From Flavobacterium sp. YO12 (GTDB lineage Bacteria > Bacteroidota > Bacteroidia > Flavobacteriales > Flavobacteriaceae): a stretch of 32,072 nucleotides of DNA. A model generated the notes under the pieces. The model did no database searches. It worked only from the letters and a program-made list of their open reading frames with translations, and was not told where the DNA came from. The position numbers and the translations under genes were made by a program. The stretch lies in contig NZ_NRQU01000055.1 in the NCBI RefSeq assembly GCF_004119495.1, forward strand, positions 1-32,072. The letters run 5' to 3'. Positions 24,993 to 32,072 of this stretch are shown here, in pieces (within the stretch, counting starts at the first letter, position 1; every line of letters begins with the position of its first letter).

Positions 24993-25418
24993 TTAGTCTC
25001 TATTTCTTATCGGAATCCAGATTTCCTCTTCAGAGTTAGGGTCGTCTTTTTTGTATTTATGATCCATTACTGCAAAATGAGGTCTGTCATCAACAGTGTA
25101 TTCTGATTTTGGAAGCCATTCTGCAAAAATAGAATGGTAGGTTTTGTGTCCTTCAGATGCTGGGCCATAATGAATAAAAACGGCATACAAACCAGTTGGT
25201 ATTACTAGTGTTTCCATTTCTGACGGAATTACATCAAAATTAGTAACGGCTATTGCTGCCCATTTTTGAAAACTTTTATTGGGATCAAAATTGTCAAAAT
25301 GGTTTGGTGAAAAAACTTCTAAAGAGTATAAATTAGAGTCAATTGAATTTTTAATTTCACGGCGTTTTGGCATAAAGCTGCTCCATAATTGAAACGTTCG
25401 ATTTTCAATAAACGACAT
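24993..25418 (-). CDS. GyrI-like small-molecule-binding domain protein, 5' frameshift
   Basis: This 141-residue ORF belongs to the GyrI-like/AraC effector-binding fold (IPTGLYAVFIHYGPASEGHKTYHSIFAEWLPKSEYTVDDRPHFAVM, then EEEIWIPIRNRD). It looks shortened at its 5' end. The in-frame codons directly before the ATG read KKLIGKRIN, which is family-like, but no start lies in that frame before a stop. In the next frame an ATG at 25474 opens MEAQIKIATEK and then reaches an A7 run (25440-25446). One extra A joins the two into MEAQIKIATEKKLIGKRINM..., a normal start. The restored gene would be 24993-25474, overlapping the DUF4249 gene by 17 bases. Confidence 0.8.
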   Translation of the reverse strand: MSFIENRTFQLWSSFMPKRREIKNSIDSNLYSLEVFSPNHFDNFDPNKSFQKWAAIAVTNFDVIPSEMETLVIPTGLYAVFIHYGPASEGHKTYHSIFAEWLPKSEYTVDDRPHFAVMDHKYKKDDPNSEEEIWIPIRNRD

Positions 25419-25457
25419 ATTGATTCGTTTTCCAATTAGTTTTTTTCGGTTGCGATT

Positions 25458-26306
25458 TTAATTTGTGCTTCCATTTTTATCACTTAGTTCAATTTTATAT
25501 TTTTTTGAATCTGTTTCGCTGAGTGCAAAATACCCTAACGGATAATTTGCCTTATCTGTTGTGTTGATAATGTTTCCTCTTACAGTTGCAGGCGGTGATT
25601 GAAATGGACCTCCAGCATTACTTCCCGCAATGCTTACTAAAATGCTCATGTAATTGTAATATTGTTTTGAAATGCCCAAATGTGTTACTTGAATCTCATT
25701 GCCCACTTCAATATCTTCATCATCTGATTTACTAAAGTATTCGTTGCCTTGGTAGAATTTATCTTCGCCAACATAATAAGTAGAGGTTACTTTTTTTGAA
25801 TACTCGTATTTATATAAGTAAAAATTATCCTCATTTGCAGGGTCGTTATAAAAGGCTCTTATTTCTATATCAGTTCCTGTAATGCCGCCTTTATTATTCT
25901 GTTCAATTCTAGTTATGGGCGCTACGGATTTTAGAGTTTCACTTGCGGTGTAAGTGCTTCCGCCGCTAATAATGGTTAATGTATAGGTTTCTTCAATTTT
26001 TGGTTCAAAATCATTACAAATATAGCGACCTGTTTTTGGGGCTTCAGTAAAATTAAATCGTTTGTTTTTACTGTTTTTAATATAAACAACAGCTCCAGAA
26101 ACTATTGGCACCTTATTTTCAAAATACCCTGTAGTTGTAGTTAATTTTATTACCTGTTGTTTTCCTGTTGTGCCTTTTTGCCAGTTTATTGAGGCTTCAA
26201 TTACTAATTTTGGAGGCGCTGTATCAAGATCTACCTCTACAACTTCTTCACAACTTGTAAAAAGCGCAGATGTAAATAATACGATTAATAAAATAACTTT
26301 TTTCAT
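25458..26306 (-). CDS. DUF4249 outer-membrane-associated lipoprotein
   Basis: This 282-residue lipoprotein has signal MKKVILLIVLFTSALFTSC, with lipid-modified C19 followed by acidic EEVVEVDLDTAPPKLVIEA. The body is beta-rich, with DUF4249 hallmarks: an N-terminal LVIEASINW strand, a GAVVYIKN segment, TYTLTI and a late NYPLGYFALSE. DUF4249 genes typically follow a TonB-dependent receptor, as here (37 bases after it). The protein probably acts as its surface lipoprotein partner, like a reduced SusD counterpart, but the ligand is not known. The stop lies 17 bases inside the restored start of the GyrI-like gene. Confidence 0.88.
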   Translation of the reverse strand: MKKVILLIVLFTSALFTSCEEVVEVDLDTAPPKLVIEASINWQKGTTGKQQVIKLTTTTGYFENKVPIVSGAVVYIKNSKNKRFNFTEAPKTGRYICNDFEPKIEETYTLTIISGGSTYTASETLKSVAPITRIEQNNKGGITGTDIEIRAFYNDPANEDNFYLYKYEYSKKVTSTYYVGEDKFYQGNEYFSKSDDEDIEVGNEIQVTHLGISKQYYNYMSILVSIAGSNAGGPFQSPPATVRGNIINTTDKANYPLGYFALSETDSKKYKIELSDKNGSTN

Positions 26307-26343
26307 AATATTTTTTTTGTTTCTCTACAGAACTGAAACTTCT

Positions 26344-28725
26344 TTAAAATTTAAAATTATAGCTGACAGCAGGCACCATACCAAAGATTGACAATCGTAC
26401 AGCTTCATTTACTCCTGTGTCTAGGTTTTGCCTAAAGTTGATTGATGCTGCATTTTGGCGATTGTAGAGATTGTATATACTAAAAACCCATTCAGCTTTC
26501 CAATTTCTGTCTTTGTTTTTTCTTGGTGTTAAAGTGGCCGAAATATCTAAATGATGATAAGCGGGCAGACGATCTTTATTTCGAAGGCCATAACTTGGAA
26601 CTGTAATTCCTAAATATTCATATTGACCGATTGGATATGTAACAGGCTGTCCTGACTGCAGGATGAAATTAGCGCCAAACGACCATTTATCGTTTAAGTT
26701 GTAAGCTGATGTTACAGCTAAATTATGTGTTTTGTCATAAGCAGAACTGTACCATTTTCCGTTATTGATGCCTGTTTCTTCTGGAGTTCTTCCCGGTGTC
26801 TGTTGTTCTGATTTAGATAAAGTATAAGAAATCCATCCATTAAATTTACCTTCATTTTTCTTCAACATAATTTCTACACCATATGCACGCATTTGTCCGT
26901 TTAAAATTACTTGTTCAATCGCGTCATTTGCAATTAAATCAGCACCGTCAATATAATCTAGTCTGTTTTTGATTTTTTTATAATAGGTTTCAACTTCAAG
27001 AGAGTAAACGCCATTATTAATATTTCTAAAATACCCCAAAGCGACTTGATCAGCAAGCTGCGGTTTAATGTAATTATCACTAGGCATCCAGACATCCAGC
27101 GGAGTAGGAGATGAGGTATTCGAAATTAATTGAAGATATTGCGCCATGCGATTGTAACTTGCTTTTATGGCTTGATCGTCATTTAATTGATAAGAGACAG
27201 AGAATCTCGGTTCTAAGTTGTTGTAATCCTGAATAACTTTATTAGAACCAAAATATTTTGTAGATGATGGAGTTGCTTTTTCGTAAATCTGCATATCCGT
27301 GTTAAAAAGCACAGGATTATTATTGTCATAATAATTAATGGTCGATGCGCCTAAACGGTAAAACAAGCTGTAGCGTAATCCATATGCCATTGTTATTTTT
27401 TTAGAAAGCTGGCTTTCGGCATCTAAATAAATTGATGGTTCAAATGCATATTTTCGATCCAGTTGATCTGGATTTATTCCAGAAGTAGTATTGCTTGGTT
27501 TAATAGTTCCGGGATTAAAATCATAATAAATACCGCTTAAGCCATAATTTAGTTTGAATTTATCCGAAATGTAGTGTTTGAAATCGTATTTAATATTATA
27601 GTTTTTGATGCCCGAATCCCATTTGAAGCCAACAAAATCCAAATCAAGACCATAATAATAATCGCTGTATATCAAGGATAAGTTCGAGAATAGTTTATTA
27701 GAATACAAGTGATTCCAACGAAGATTTAAAGTAGAGTTTCCGTAAGTATTCGTAAAGTTTTTATTAAGACTGAAAACGTCTCTTCCAAAATATCCAGATA
27801 AATATAAGCTGTTGTTGTCGTTTAATTTATAACTGAATTTCGCATTTAGATCATAAAAATAAGCAGAGTTGTCTTTGTTTTCTTCAGATAGTTTTAAGAA
27901 TAAATGGGCGTATGAAGCTCTTCCGCCAATTAAAAAAGAACCTTTGTCTTTTACAATTGGCCCTTCTAAAAGTAATCGGCTTGATATTAAACCAATTCCT
28001 CCATTCATGTGAAAATTTTTACTGCTTCCATCCTTTTGATAAATATCTAAAACTGAAGAGGCACGACCTCCAAATCTGGCAGGGATTCCTCCTTTGTACA
28101 ATTTTAAATCTTTGATTGCATCTGGATTAAAAACAGAGAAAAATCCAAATACGTGAGAAGAGTTAAAGATTGTAGCTTCATCTAATAAAATTAAATTTTG
28201 ATCAGCACCGCCGCCTCGCACATTAAATCCAGATGCACCTTCGCCTGCATTAGTTACTCCCGGAAGCAGTAGAATAGATTTAATAACGTCGACTTCACCT
28301 AATACTACAGGCATTTTTTTAATGGTAGAAATAGAGAGTTTGTTGACACTCATTTCTGGCGACTTAATATTTATTCTGCCTTTATTATCTTTAATAATAA
28401 CTTCTTGAAGTTCTTGACCGCTTTCGCTGATTGAGAAGTTACTTTTAGTATTTTGATCTAAAATAATGGTTTTATGAATGGTTTGGTAGCCTAAATAACT
28501 AATTTCAATTTCATGTTCGCCGCTGGGAACTGTAAGGGAATAAAAACCATATTCGTTTGTAGTTGTTCCAATTTTTAAAGCAGAAATGTAAACGTTTACA
28601 CCAATTAAACTTTCGTTGTTTTTAGAATCTTTTATGGTTCCGCTGAGGGTGAATTTTTCCTGAGAAAAAGAAGCAAATGTGGTAAAAATAAGGATAAGAA
28701 GTAAACTAATCTTTTTTGTAATCAT
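26344..28725 (-). CDS. TonB-dependent outer-membrane receptor with carboxypeptidase-like N-terminal domain
   Basis: This is a 793-residue outer-membrane receptor. A signal peptide (MITKKISLLLILIFTTFASFSQ) is followed by a carboxypeptidase-regulatory-like beta-sandwich domain (about 25-105: FTLSGTIKDSKNNESLIGVNVYIS). Next comes a plug domain (about 115-230, with GASGFNVRGGGADQNLILLDEATIFNSSHVFGFFSVFNPDAIKDLKLYKGGIPARFGGR). A 22-strand-type barrel with many aromatic-rich strands ends in ...VSYNFKF with the terminal Phe used for barrel assembly. It energises uptake via TonB-ExbBD. Together with the DUF4249 lipoprotein it forms a receptor-lipoprotein pair, but no enzyme or sensor gene nearby reveals the substrate. 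It is likely first gene of the unit running to DinB. Confidence 0.93.
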   Translation of the reverse strand: MITKKISLLLILIFTTFASFSQEKFTLSGTIKDSKNNESLIGVNVYISALKIGTTTNEYGFYSLTVPSGEHEIEISYLGYQTIHKTIILDQNTKSNFSISESGQELQEVIIKDNKGRINIKSPEMSVNKLSISTIKKMPVVLGEVDVIKSILLLPGVTNAGEGASGFNVRGGGADQNLILLDEATIFNSSHVFGFFSVFNPDAIKDLKLYKGGIPARFGGRASSVLDIYQKDGSSKNFHMNGGIGLISSRLLLEGPIVKDKGSFLIGGRASYAHLFLKLSEENKDNSAYFYDLNAKFSYKLNDNNSLYLSGYFGRDVFSLNKNFTNTYGNSTLNLRWNHLYSNKLFSNLSLIYSDYYYGLDLDFVGFKWDSGIKNYNIKYDFKHYISDKFKLNYGLSGIYYDFNPGTIKPSNTTSGINPDQLDRKYAFEPSIYLDAESQLSKKITMAYGLRYSLFYRLGASTINYYDNNNPVLFNTDMQIYEKATPSSTKYFGSNKVIQDYNNLEPRFSVSYQLNDDQAIKASYNRMAQYLQLISNTSSPTPLDVWMPSDNYIKPQLADQVALGYFRNINNGVYSLEVETYYKKIKNRLDYIDGADLIANDAIEQVILNGQMRAYGVEIMLKKNEGKFNGWISYTLSKSEQQTPGRTPEETGINNGKWYSSAYDKTHNLAVTSAYNLNDKWSFGANFILQSGQPVTYPIGQYEYLGITVPSYGLRNKDRLPAYHHLDISATLTPRKNKDRNWKAEWVFSIYNLYNRQNAASINFRQNLDTGVNEAVRLSIFGMVPAVSYNFKF

Positions 28726-28800
28726 TGCTTTGGTTTTGAACTACATAGTTAATAATTCTTACTAAATATAGCAGACTGAATTTTGTTAAACATTAGTTAA

Positions 28801-28833
28801 GAATAAAAAAAGGACAACCTTGCGAGTTGTCCT
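28801..28833 (-). terminator. Terminator of isocitrate dehydrogenase
   Basis: On the minus strand AGGACAAC and GTTGTCCT pair around a 7-base loop and are followed directly by TTTTTTTATTC. It is a strong intrinsic terminator about 40 bases after the gene's stop. Between the stop and the stem lies another small hairpin, CGCACAGCGGTGCG (28854-28867). Confidence 0.85.
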
Positions 28834-28873
28834 TTCGGTATTTATTATAGAGACGCACAGCGGTGCGGCTGAA

Positions 28874-31096
28874 TTATTTTATTTTAGCAATAATTGCATT
28901 GAATGTTTCACTAGGACGCATTGCTTTGCTTACCAATTCAGGCGTTGGCTGATAGTATCCGCCAAGAGTCTGAGGTTTTCCTTGTGCACCAATTAATTCA
29001 GCATCAATTTTAGCTTCATTAGCTTCAAATTCAGCAGCAATTGGAGTAAAGATAGCTTTTAATTCAGCATCTTTATTTTGAGCAGCCAAAGCCTGAGCCC
29101 AATAGAATGCAAGGTAAAAGTGAGAACCACGGTTATCGATTTGTCCAACTTTACGAGCAGGAGATTTATCGTTTGCTAAGAATTTATCGTTTGCTTCGTC
29201 AAGAGTTTCAGCTAAAACAATTGCTTTAGAATTGTTTAAAGTTTGTCCTAAATGCTCTAAAGAAGCACCAAGAGCTAAAAATTCTCCTAATGAATCCCAA
29301 CGTAAATATCCTTCTTCTGTAAATTGCTCAACGTGTTTAGGAGCAGATCCTCCAGCACCAGTTTCAAACAATCCGCCACCGTTCATTAAAGGAACGATAG
29401 ATAACATTTTTGCAGAAGTTCCTAATTCTAAAATCGGGAATAAATCTGTTAAATAGTCACGTAAAACGTTTCCTGTTACAGAGATAGTATCTAAACCTTT
29501 GATGATTCTGTCTAAAGTAAATTCAGTTGCAGCAACTGGATTTAAAATGCGAATATCTAAGTTTGTAGTATCGTAATCTTTAAGATATTTTTGAACTTTT
29601 GCAATCAATTCTCTGTCATGCGCTCTGTTTTCGTCTAACCAGAAAACGGCAGGAGTACTTGATAAACGAGCTCTGTTTACAGCTAGTTTAACCCAGTCTT
29701 GAATAGGAGCGTCTTTTGCCTGACACATTCTGAAAATGTCATTTGCTTCAACATTTTGCTCCATTAAAACAGTTCCATTTGCATCGACAACGCGAACAAC
29801 ACCTTCTTCTTTCAATTGGAAAGTTTTATCATGCGATCCGTATTCTTCTGCTTTTTGAGCCATCAATCCAACGTTAGGAACACTTCCCATTGTTTTAGGA
29901 TCAAAAGCACCGTGTTTTTTACAGAAATCGATAGTTGCAGTATAAATTCCAGCATAAGAACGATCTGGAATAATAGCGATTGTATCTTGTTGTTTTCCTT
30001 CTTTGTTGTACATCTGTCCAGAAGTACGAATCATAGCAGGCATAGATGCGTCTACAATTACGTCAGAAGGAACGTGTAAGTTTGTAATTCCTTTATCAGA
30101 ATTTACCATTGCAAGAGCTGGTCCGTTTTCGATAGCAGCATTGATTGCAGCTTCAACTTCAGCCTGCTCAGGTTTTCCTGCAATTTTTGCATAGATATCA
30201 CCTAAACCATTTCTAGTGTCAATGTTTAATTCTTTGAATAAAGTTTCGTATTTTTTGAAAAGATCAGCAAAATAAACTTCAACGATAGCGCCAAAGATAA
30301 TTGGATCTGAAACTTTCATCATTGTAGCTTTTAAGTGCACAGAAAGTAAAACTCCAGCAGCTTTAGCTTCAGCAATTGCTTCAGCAACAAAACTTTTTAA
30401 AGCTTTTAAATGCATTACAGAGCTGTCGATAATTTCACCAGCTTTTAAAGGAGTACTTGCTTTAAGAACAGTTGTAGAACCGTCTTTAGCAACAAATTCA
30501 ATTTTTACATCATTAGCTTCAGTAACCGTAAGTGATTTTTCACTTCCGTAAAAATCACCATTTGGCATAGAAGCTACCTTAGTTTTTGAGTCAGCAGACC
30601 AAGCACCCATAGAGTGCGGATTTGCTTTTGCAAAGTTTTTAACGGCTCTTGGAGCTCTACGATCAGAGTTTCCTTCACGTAAAACTGGGTTTACTGCAGA
30701 ACCTAATACTTTTGCATATTTTGCTTTAATTTCTTTTTCAGTATCGTTTTGCGGATCTTCTGGGAAATTAGGAATGTTATAACCGTGTGATTGCAATTCA
30801 GCAATAGCAGCTTTTAATTGTGGTACAGATGCAGAAACGTTTGGTAACTTGATAATATTAGCTTCTGGCTTTGTCGCTAATTGACCCAATTCAGCCAAAG
30901 CGTCACCTGTTTTTTGAGCATCTGTTAAAGACTCAGGGAAATTAGATAAAATTCTTCCTGCTAACGAGATATCTCTAGTTTCAATAGCAATACCAGCTGT
31001 GGAAGTAAAAGCTTGAACAATAGGTAATAAAGAGTAAGTCGCTAATAACGGCGCCTCATCAGTTAAGGTGTAAAAAATTTTTGAATTCTGTGTCAT
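28874..31096 (-). CDS. NADP-dependent isocitrate dehydrogenase, monomeric type
   Basis: This enzyme oxidatively decarboxylates isocitrate to 2-oxoglutarate with NADP. The 740-residue length and the start TDEAPLLATYSLLPIVQAF are those of the monomeric (IDH-II) family, unrelated in sequence order to the dimeric enzyme. Other family segments visible are NSDRRAPRAVKNFAK, SVHLKATMMKVSDPIIFG, PDRSYAGIYTATIDFCKKHGAFDP, GGGLFETGAGGSAPKHVEQF and DNRGSHFYLAFYWAQALA. Its product is the carbon substrate of GltB, coded about 20 kb away, but the genes are not linked in one unit. The ATG is preceded by twelve consecutive As, likely aiding initiation in a host with little use of Shine-Dalgarno pairing. A good terminator follows. 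Confidence 0.96.
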   Translation of the reverse strand: MTQNSKIFYTLTDEAPLLATYSLLPIVQAFTSTAGIAIETRDISLAGRILSNFPESLTDAQKTGDALAELGQLATKPEANIIKLPNVSASVPQLKAAIAELQSHGYNIPNFPEDPQNDTEKEIKAKYAKVLGSAVNPVLREGNSDRRAPRAVKNFAKANPHSMGAWSADSKTKVASMPNGDFYGSEKSLTVTEANDVKIEFVAKDGSTTVLKASTPLKAGEIIDSSVMHLKALKSFVAEAIAEAKAAGVLLSVHLKATMMKVSDPIIFGAIVEVYFADLFKKYETLFKELNIDTRNGLGDIYAKIAGKPEQAEVEAAINAAIENGPALAMVNSDKGITNLHVPSDVIVDASMPAMIRTSGQMYNKEGKQQDTIAIIPDRSYAGIYTATIDFCKKHGAFDPKTMGSVPNVGLMAQKAEEYGSHDKTFQLKEEGVVRVVDANGTVLMEQNVEANDIFRMCQAKDAPIQDWVKLAVNRARLSSTPAVFWLDENRAHDRELIAKVQKYLKDYDTTNLDIRILNPVAATEFTLDRIIKGLDTISVTGNVLRDYLTDLFPILELGTSAKMLSIVPLMNGGGLFETGAGGSAPKHVEQFTEEGYLRWDSLGEFLALGASLEHLGQTLNNSKAIVLAETLDEANDKFLANDKSPARKVGQIDNRGSHFYLAFYWAQALAAQNKDAELKAIFTPIAAEFEANEAKIDAELIGAQGKPQTLGGYYQPTPELVSKAMRPSETFNAIIAKIK

Positions 31097-31320
31097 TTTT
31101 TTTTTTTTATAATCGTGTCGTCAAGGAATGGCGATGTGAATGATATAGTCGGCTCAAAATGAGCGGAGCAAATATAATAAAAACAGTCCGAAAACGGTAT
31201 AGTTTTACCGAGAAATACTGGAATTATCAGATTGCTAATTCGCACACGTTAAATTGCCAAATCGATGATTTTGATATTAAAAAATTGCAGTTTTATTATT
31301 TCGGAAATTTGGAGCAAAAA
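31097..31320. other. Intergenic region upstream of isocitrate dehydrogenase
   Basis: No gene is seen between rplS and the isocitrate dehydrogenase gene. The region has the candidate promoter and leader of the latter, the palindrome GCTCAAAATGAGC (31152-31164) near the expected transcription start, and the poly-A tract touching the start codon. Confidence 0.4.
31169..31176 (-). promoter_or_regulatory. Candidate -7 element of isocitrate dehydrogenase
   Basis: TATATTTG on the minus strand exactly matches TAnnTTTG, 72 bases upstream of the ATG. The -33 TTG is not evident. The palindrome GCTCAAAATGAGC lies a few bases downstream, where transcription should begin, so it could be an operator. Confidence 0.45.
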
Positions 31321-31353
31321 AAAACTCGTTTCAAATGATATGAAACGAGTTTT
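31321..31353 (-). terminator. Terminator of rplS
   Basis: AAAACTCGTTTCA (31321-31333) and TGAAACGAGTTTT (31341-31353) are perfect 13-base complements around a 7-base loop. On the minus strand the stem runs into nine Ts in a row (including the last stem bases). It begins about 20 bases after the rplS stop. The plus strand also has a T run, so it may work both ways. Confidence 0.85.
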
Positions 31354-31374
31354 TTATAACAATTAGATAAATGA

Positions 31375-31725
31375 TTATCTTCTTTTATCTTTAATCTTAG
31401 CTTTTTTACCAGTAAGTTCTCTGAAGTAGAAAATTCTAGCTCTACGAACAGAACCTTTCTTGTTGATTTCGATTTTTTGTAAAGCTGGTAAGTTTACTGG
31501 GAAGATACGCTCAACTCCAATAGCTCCAGACATTTTACGAATTGTGAAAGTTTCTGTGTTACCAGAACCTCTTCTTTGAATAACAACTCCTTTAAAAAAC
31601 TGAGTTCTTGTTTTTTCACCCTCTTTAATTTCGTAGAATACTGTAATAGTATCTCCAGCTCCAAATTCAGGGAAATCTTTTCTAGCAACGAATTCGTCTT
31701 GAACGAATTTTAATAAATCTGCCAT
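31375..31725 (-). CDS. rplS: 50S ribosomal protein L19
   Basis: L19 sits at the interface of the 30S and 50S subunits. The 116-residue protein is of normal length and shows FPEFGAGDTITVFYEIKEGEKTRTQFFKGVVIQRRGSG, TFTIRKMSGAIGVERIFPVNLPALQKIEI and a basic RRARIFYFRELTGKKAKIKDKRR tail, all typical of bacterial L19. It is a single gene here, not in the rpsP-rimM-trmD-rplS cluster common in other phyla. It has its own promoter, a leader of about 70 bases that can fold, and a strong terminator. The leader may mediate autoregulation. Confidence 0.97.
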   Translation of the reverse strand: MADLLKFVQDEFVARKDFPEFGAGDTITVFYEIKEGEKTRTQFFKGVVIQRRGSGNTETFTIRKMSGAIGVERIFPVNLPALQKIEINKKGSVRRARIFYFRELTGKKAKIKDKRR

Positions 31726-31754
31726 GATAATTTTATTATTATAGTTTTATTTAG

Positions 31755-31795
31755 AGTAACATTCACGGATCTCGCCAGAGGTTAGTCCAATTCGG
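31755..31795 (-). promoter_or_regulatory. Candidate structured leader of rplS
   Basis: Within the 5' untranslated region, on the minus strand, ATTGGA (31791-31786) can pair with TCC...AAT (31771-31761) with a small bulge. This encloses an internal loop CTAACC and a terminal stem TCT-GGCG-AGA. The fold is GC-richer than the flanks, stops about 35 bases before the ATG, and lies just after the promoter. Ribosomal-protein leaders in Flavobacteriia have been proposed; whether this is a known one must be checked by covariance search. Confidence 0.4.
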
Positions 31796-31798
31796 GTG

Positions 31799-31806
31799 CA
31801 AATGTA
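31799..31806 (-). promoter_or_regulatory. Candidate -7 element of rplS
   Basis: TACATTTG on the minus strand exactly matches TAnnTTTG, 73 bases upstream of the ATG, leaving a leader of about 65-70 bases. The upstream 30 bases are very AT-rich but lack a clean TTG at 17-23 bases. Confidence 0.5.
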
Positions 31807-32029
31807 AAAAATAATTATAAATTATGAATTATAAATTGTGAATTATTTTAAGTTGTTGATAAGATGTGTTTTAGTTTGTTTTTTAAAATTACAGTTTTCA
31901 ATCTCAGCTTATAGTTGAGAAGGTCTTAAAACTGAGTTTGAAGACTGAAAAATGCGTTTTTAGTATAAAAATTAGAAGTAAAATCTTATGTTTGCTTAAG
32001 TATGAAGGCAATTATAAGGTAAAATTAAT
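31807..32029. other. Intergenic stretch upstream of rplS
   Basis: No ORF of note. Near the rplS promoter is a run of overlapping AATTATAAATT-type words with internal symmetry (about 31811-31845). A TATGTTTG (31987-31994), an exact -7 match on the plus strand, precedes the possible gene start at 32030. Confidence 0.35.
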
Positions 32030-32072
32030 ATGGAAAGAAATTATTTAAGAGATTATATTGAGTTTTCTAATG
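32030..32072 (+). CDS. Possible gene start cut by the window edge
   Basis: An ATG at 32030 opens a frame (MERNYLRDYIEFSN) that is still open at the end of the window. A TATGTTTG -7-like element lies 35 bases upstream on the same strand, which fits a genuine gene with a short leader. Fourteen codons are too few for any family call, and the frame could be a chance opening. Confidence 0.35.
   Translation, partial: MERNYLRDYIEFSN

Overview
The window looks like chromosomal DNA from a Flavobacterium-type member of the Bacteroidota. The evidence is the low G+C content, several promoters matching the flavobacterial -7 consensus TAnnTTTG, the absence of Shine-Dalgarno sequences, a TonB receptor/DUF4249 lipoprotein pair, a LytS/LytTR pair, monomeric NADP-isocitrate dehydrogenase, and many palindromic extragenic repeats of types I associate with flavobacterial genomes. 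This assignment is inference; no rRNA or other marker is present. I see no prophage, insertion sequence, CRISPR array, tRNA or plasmid function. Most of the window is housekeeping and general metabolic sequence.

Layout. lysA (diaminopimelate decarboxylase) lies at 237-1460 (-). It is followed by a 520-base gap packed with nested inverted repeats, including a REP-like palindrome cluster. The glutamate synthase operon gltB-gltD (8183 down to 2054, -) is next and diverges from sucC (8598-9791, +). After sucC come a terminator, a large nested palindrome, a secreted DUF5694 protein (-) and a divergent LytS-type kinase plus LytTR regulator (11026-12777, +). The next stretch holds a DUF1456 protein, a three-gene group (secreted esterase, dipeptide epimerase, short BioF-like PLP enzyme; 16412 down to 13548, -), a TerB-like protein (+), a prolyl oligopeptidase (-), uvrB (-), a lipoprotein alpha/beta hydrolase, a small YgjV-like membrane protein, rlmF and thiamine pyrophosphokinase. 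The last part holds a TonB receptor, DUF4249, GyrI-like and DinB group (28725 down to 24530, -), monomeric isocitrate dehydrogenase and rplS with a candidate structured leader. A possible gene start lies at the right edge.

Three observations stand out. First, two genes (prolyl oligopeptidase and the GyrI-like gene) each carry a frameshift in an A7 tract. In both, adding one A restores a family-like protein end, which points to homopolymer undercalling, real slippage mutation or slippage decoding. Second, at least five kinds of palindromic extragenic repeat sit close to stop codons. One nested form (outer and inner CGCAAAG arms) is present twice and related to a third. Third, rplS has a long leader able to fold, consistent with ribosomal-protein autoregulation. 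I do not see a clearly new multi-gene system. The esterase, epimerase and PLP-enzyme cluster is the best candidate for an uncharacterised pathway.
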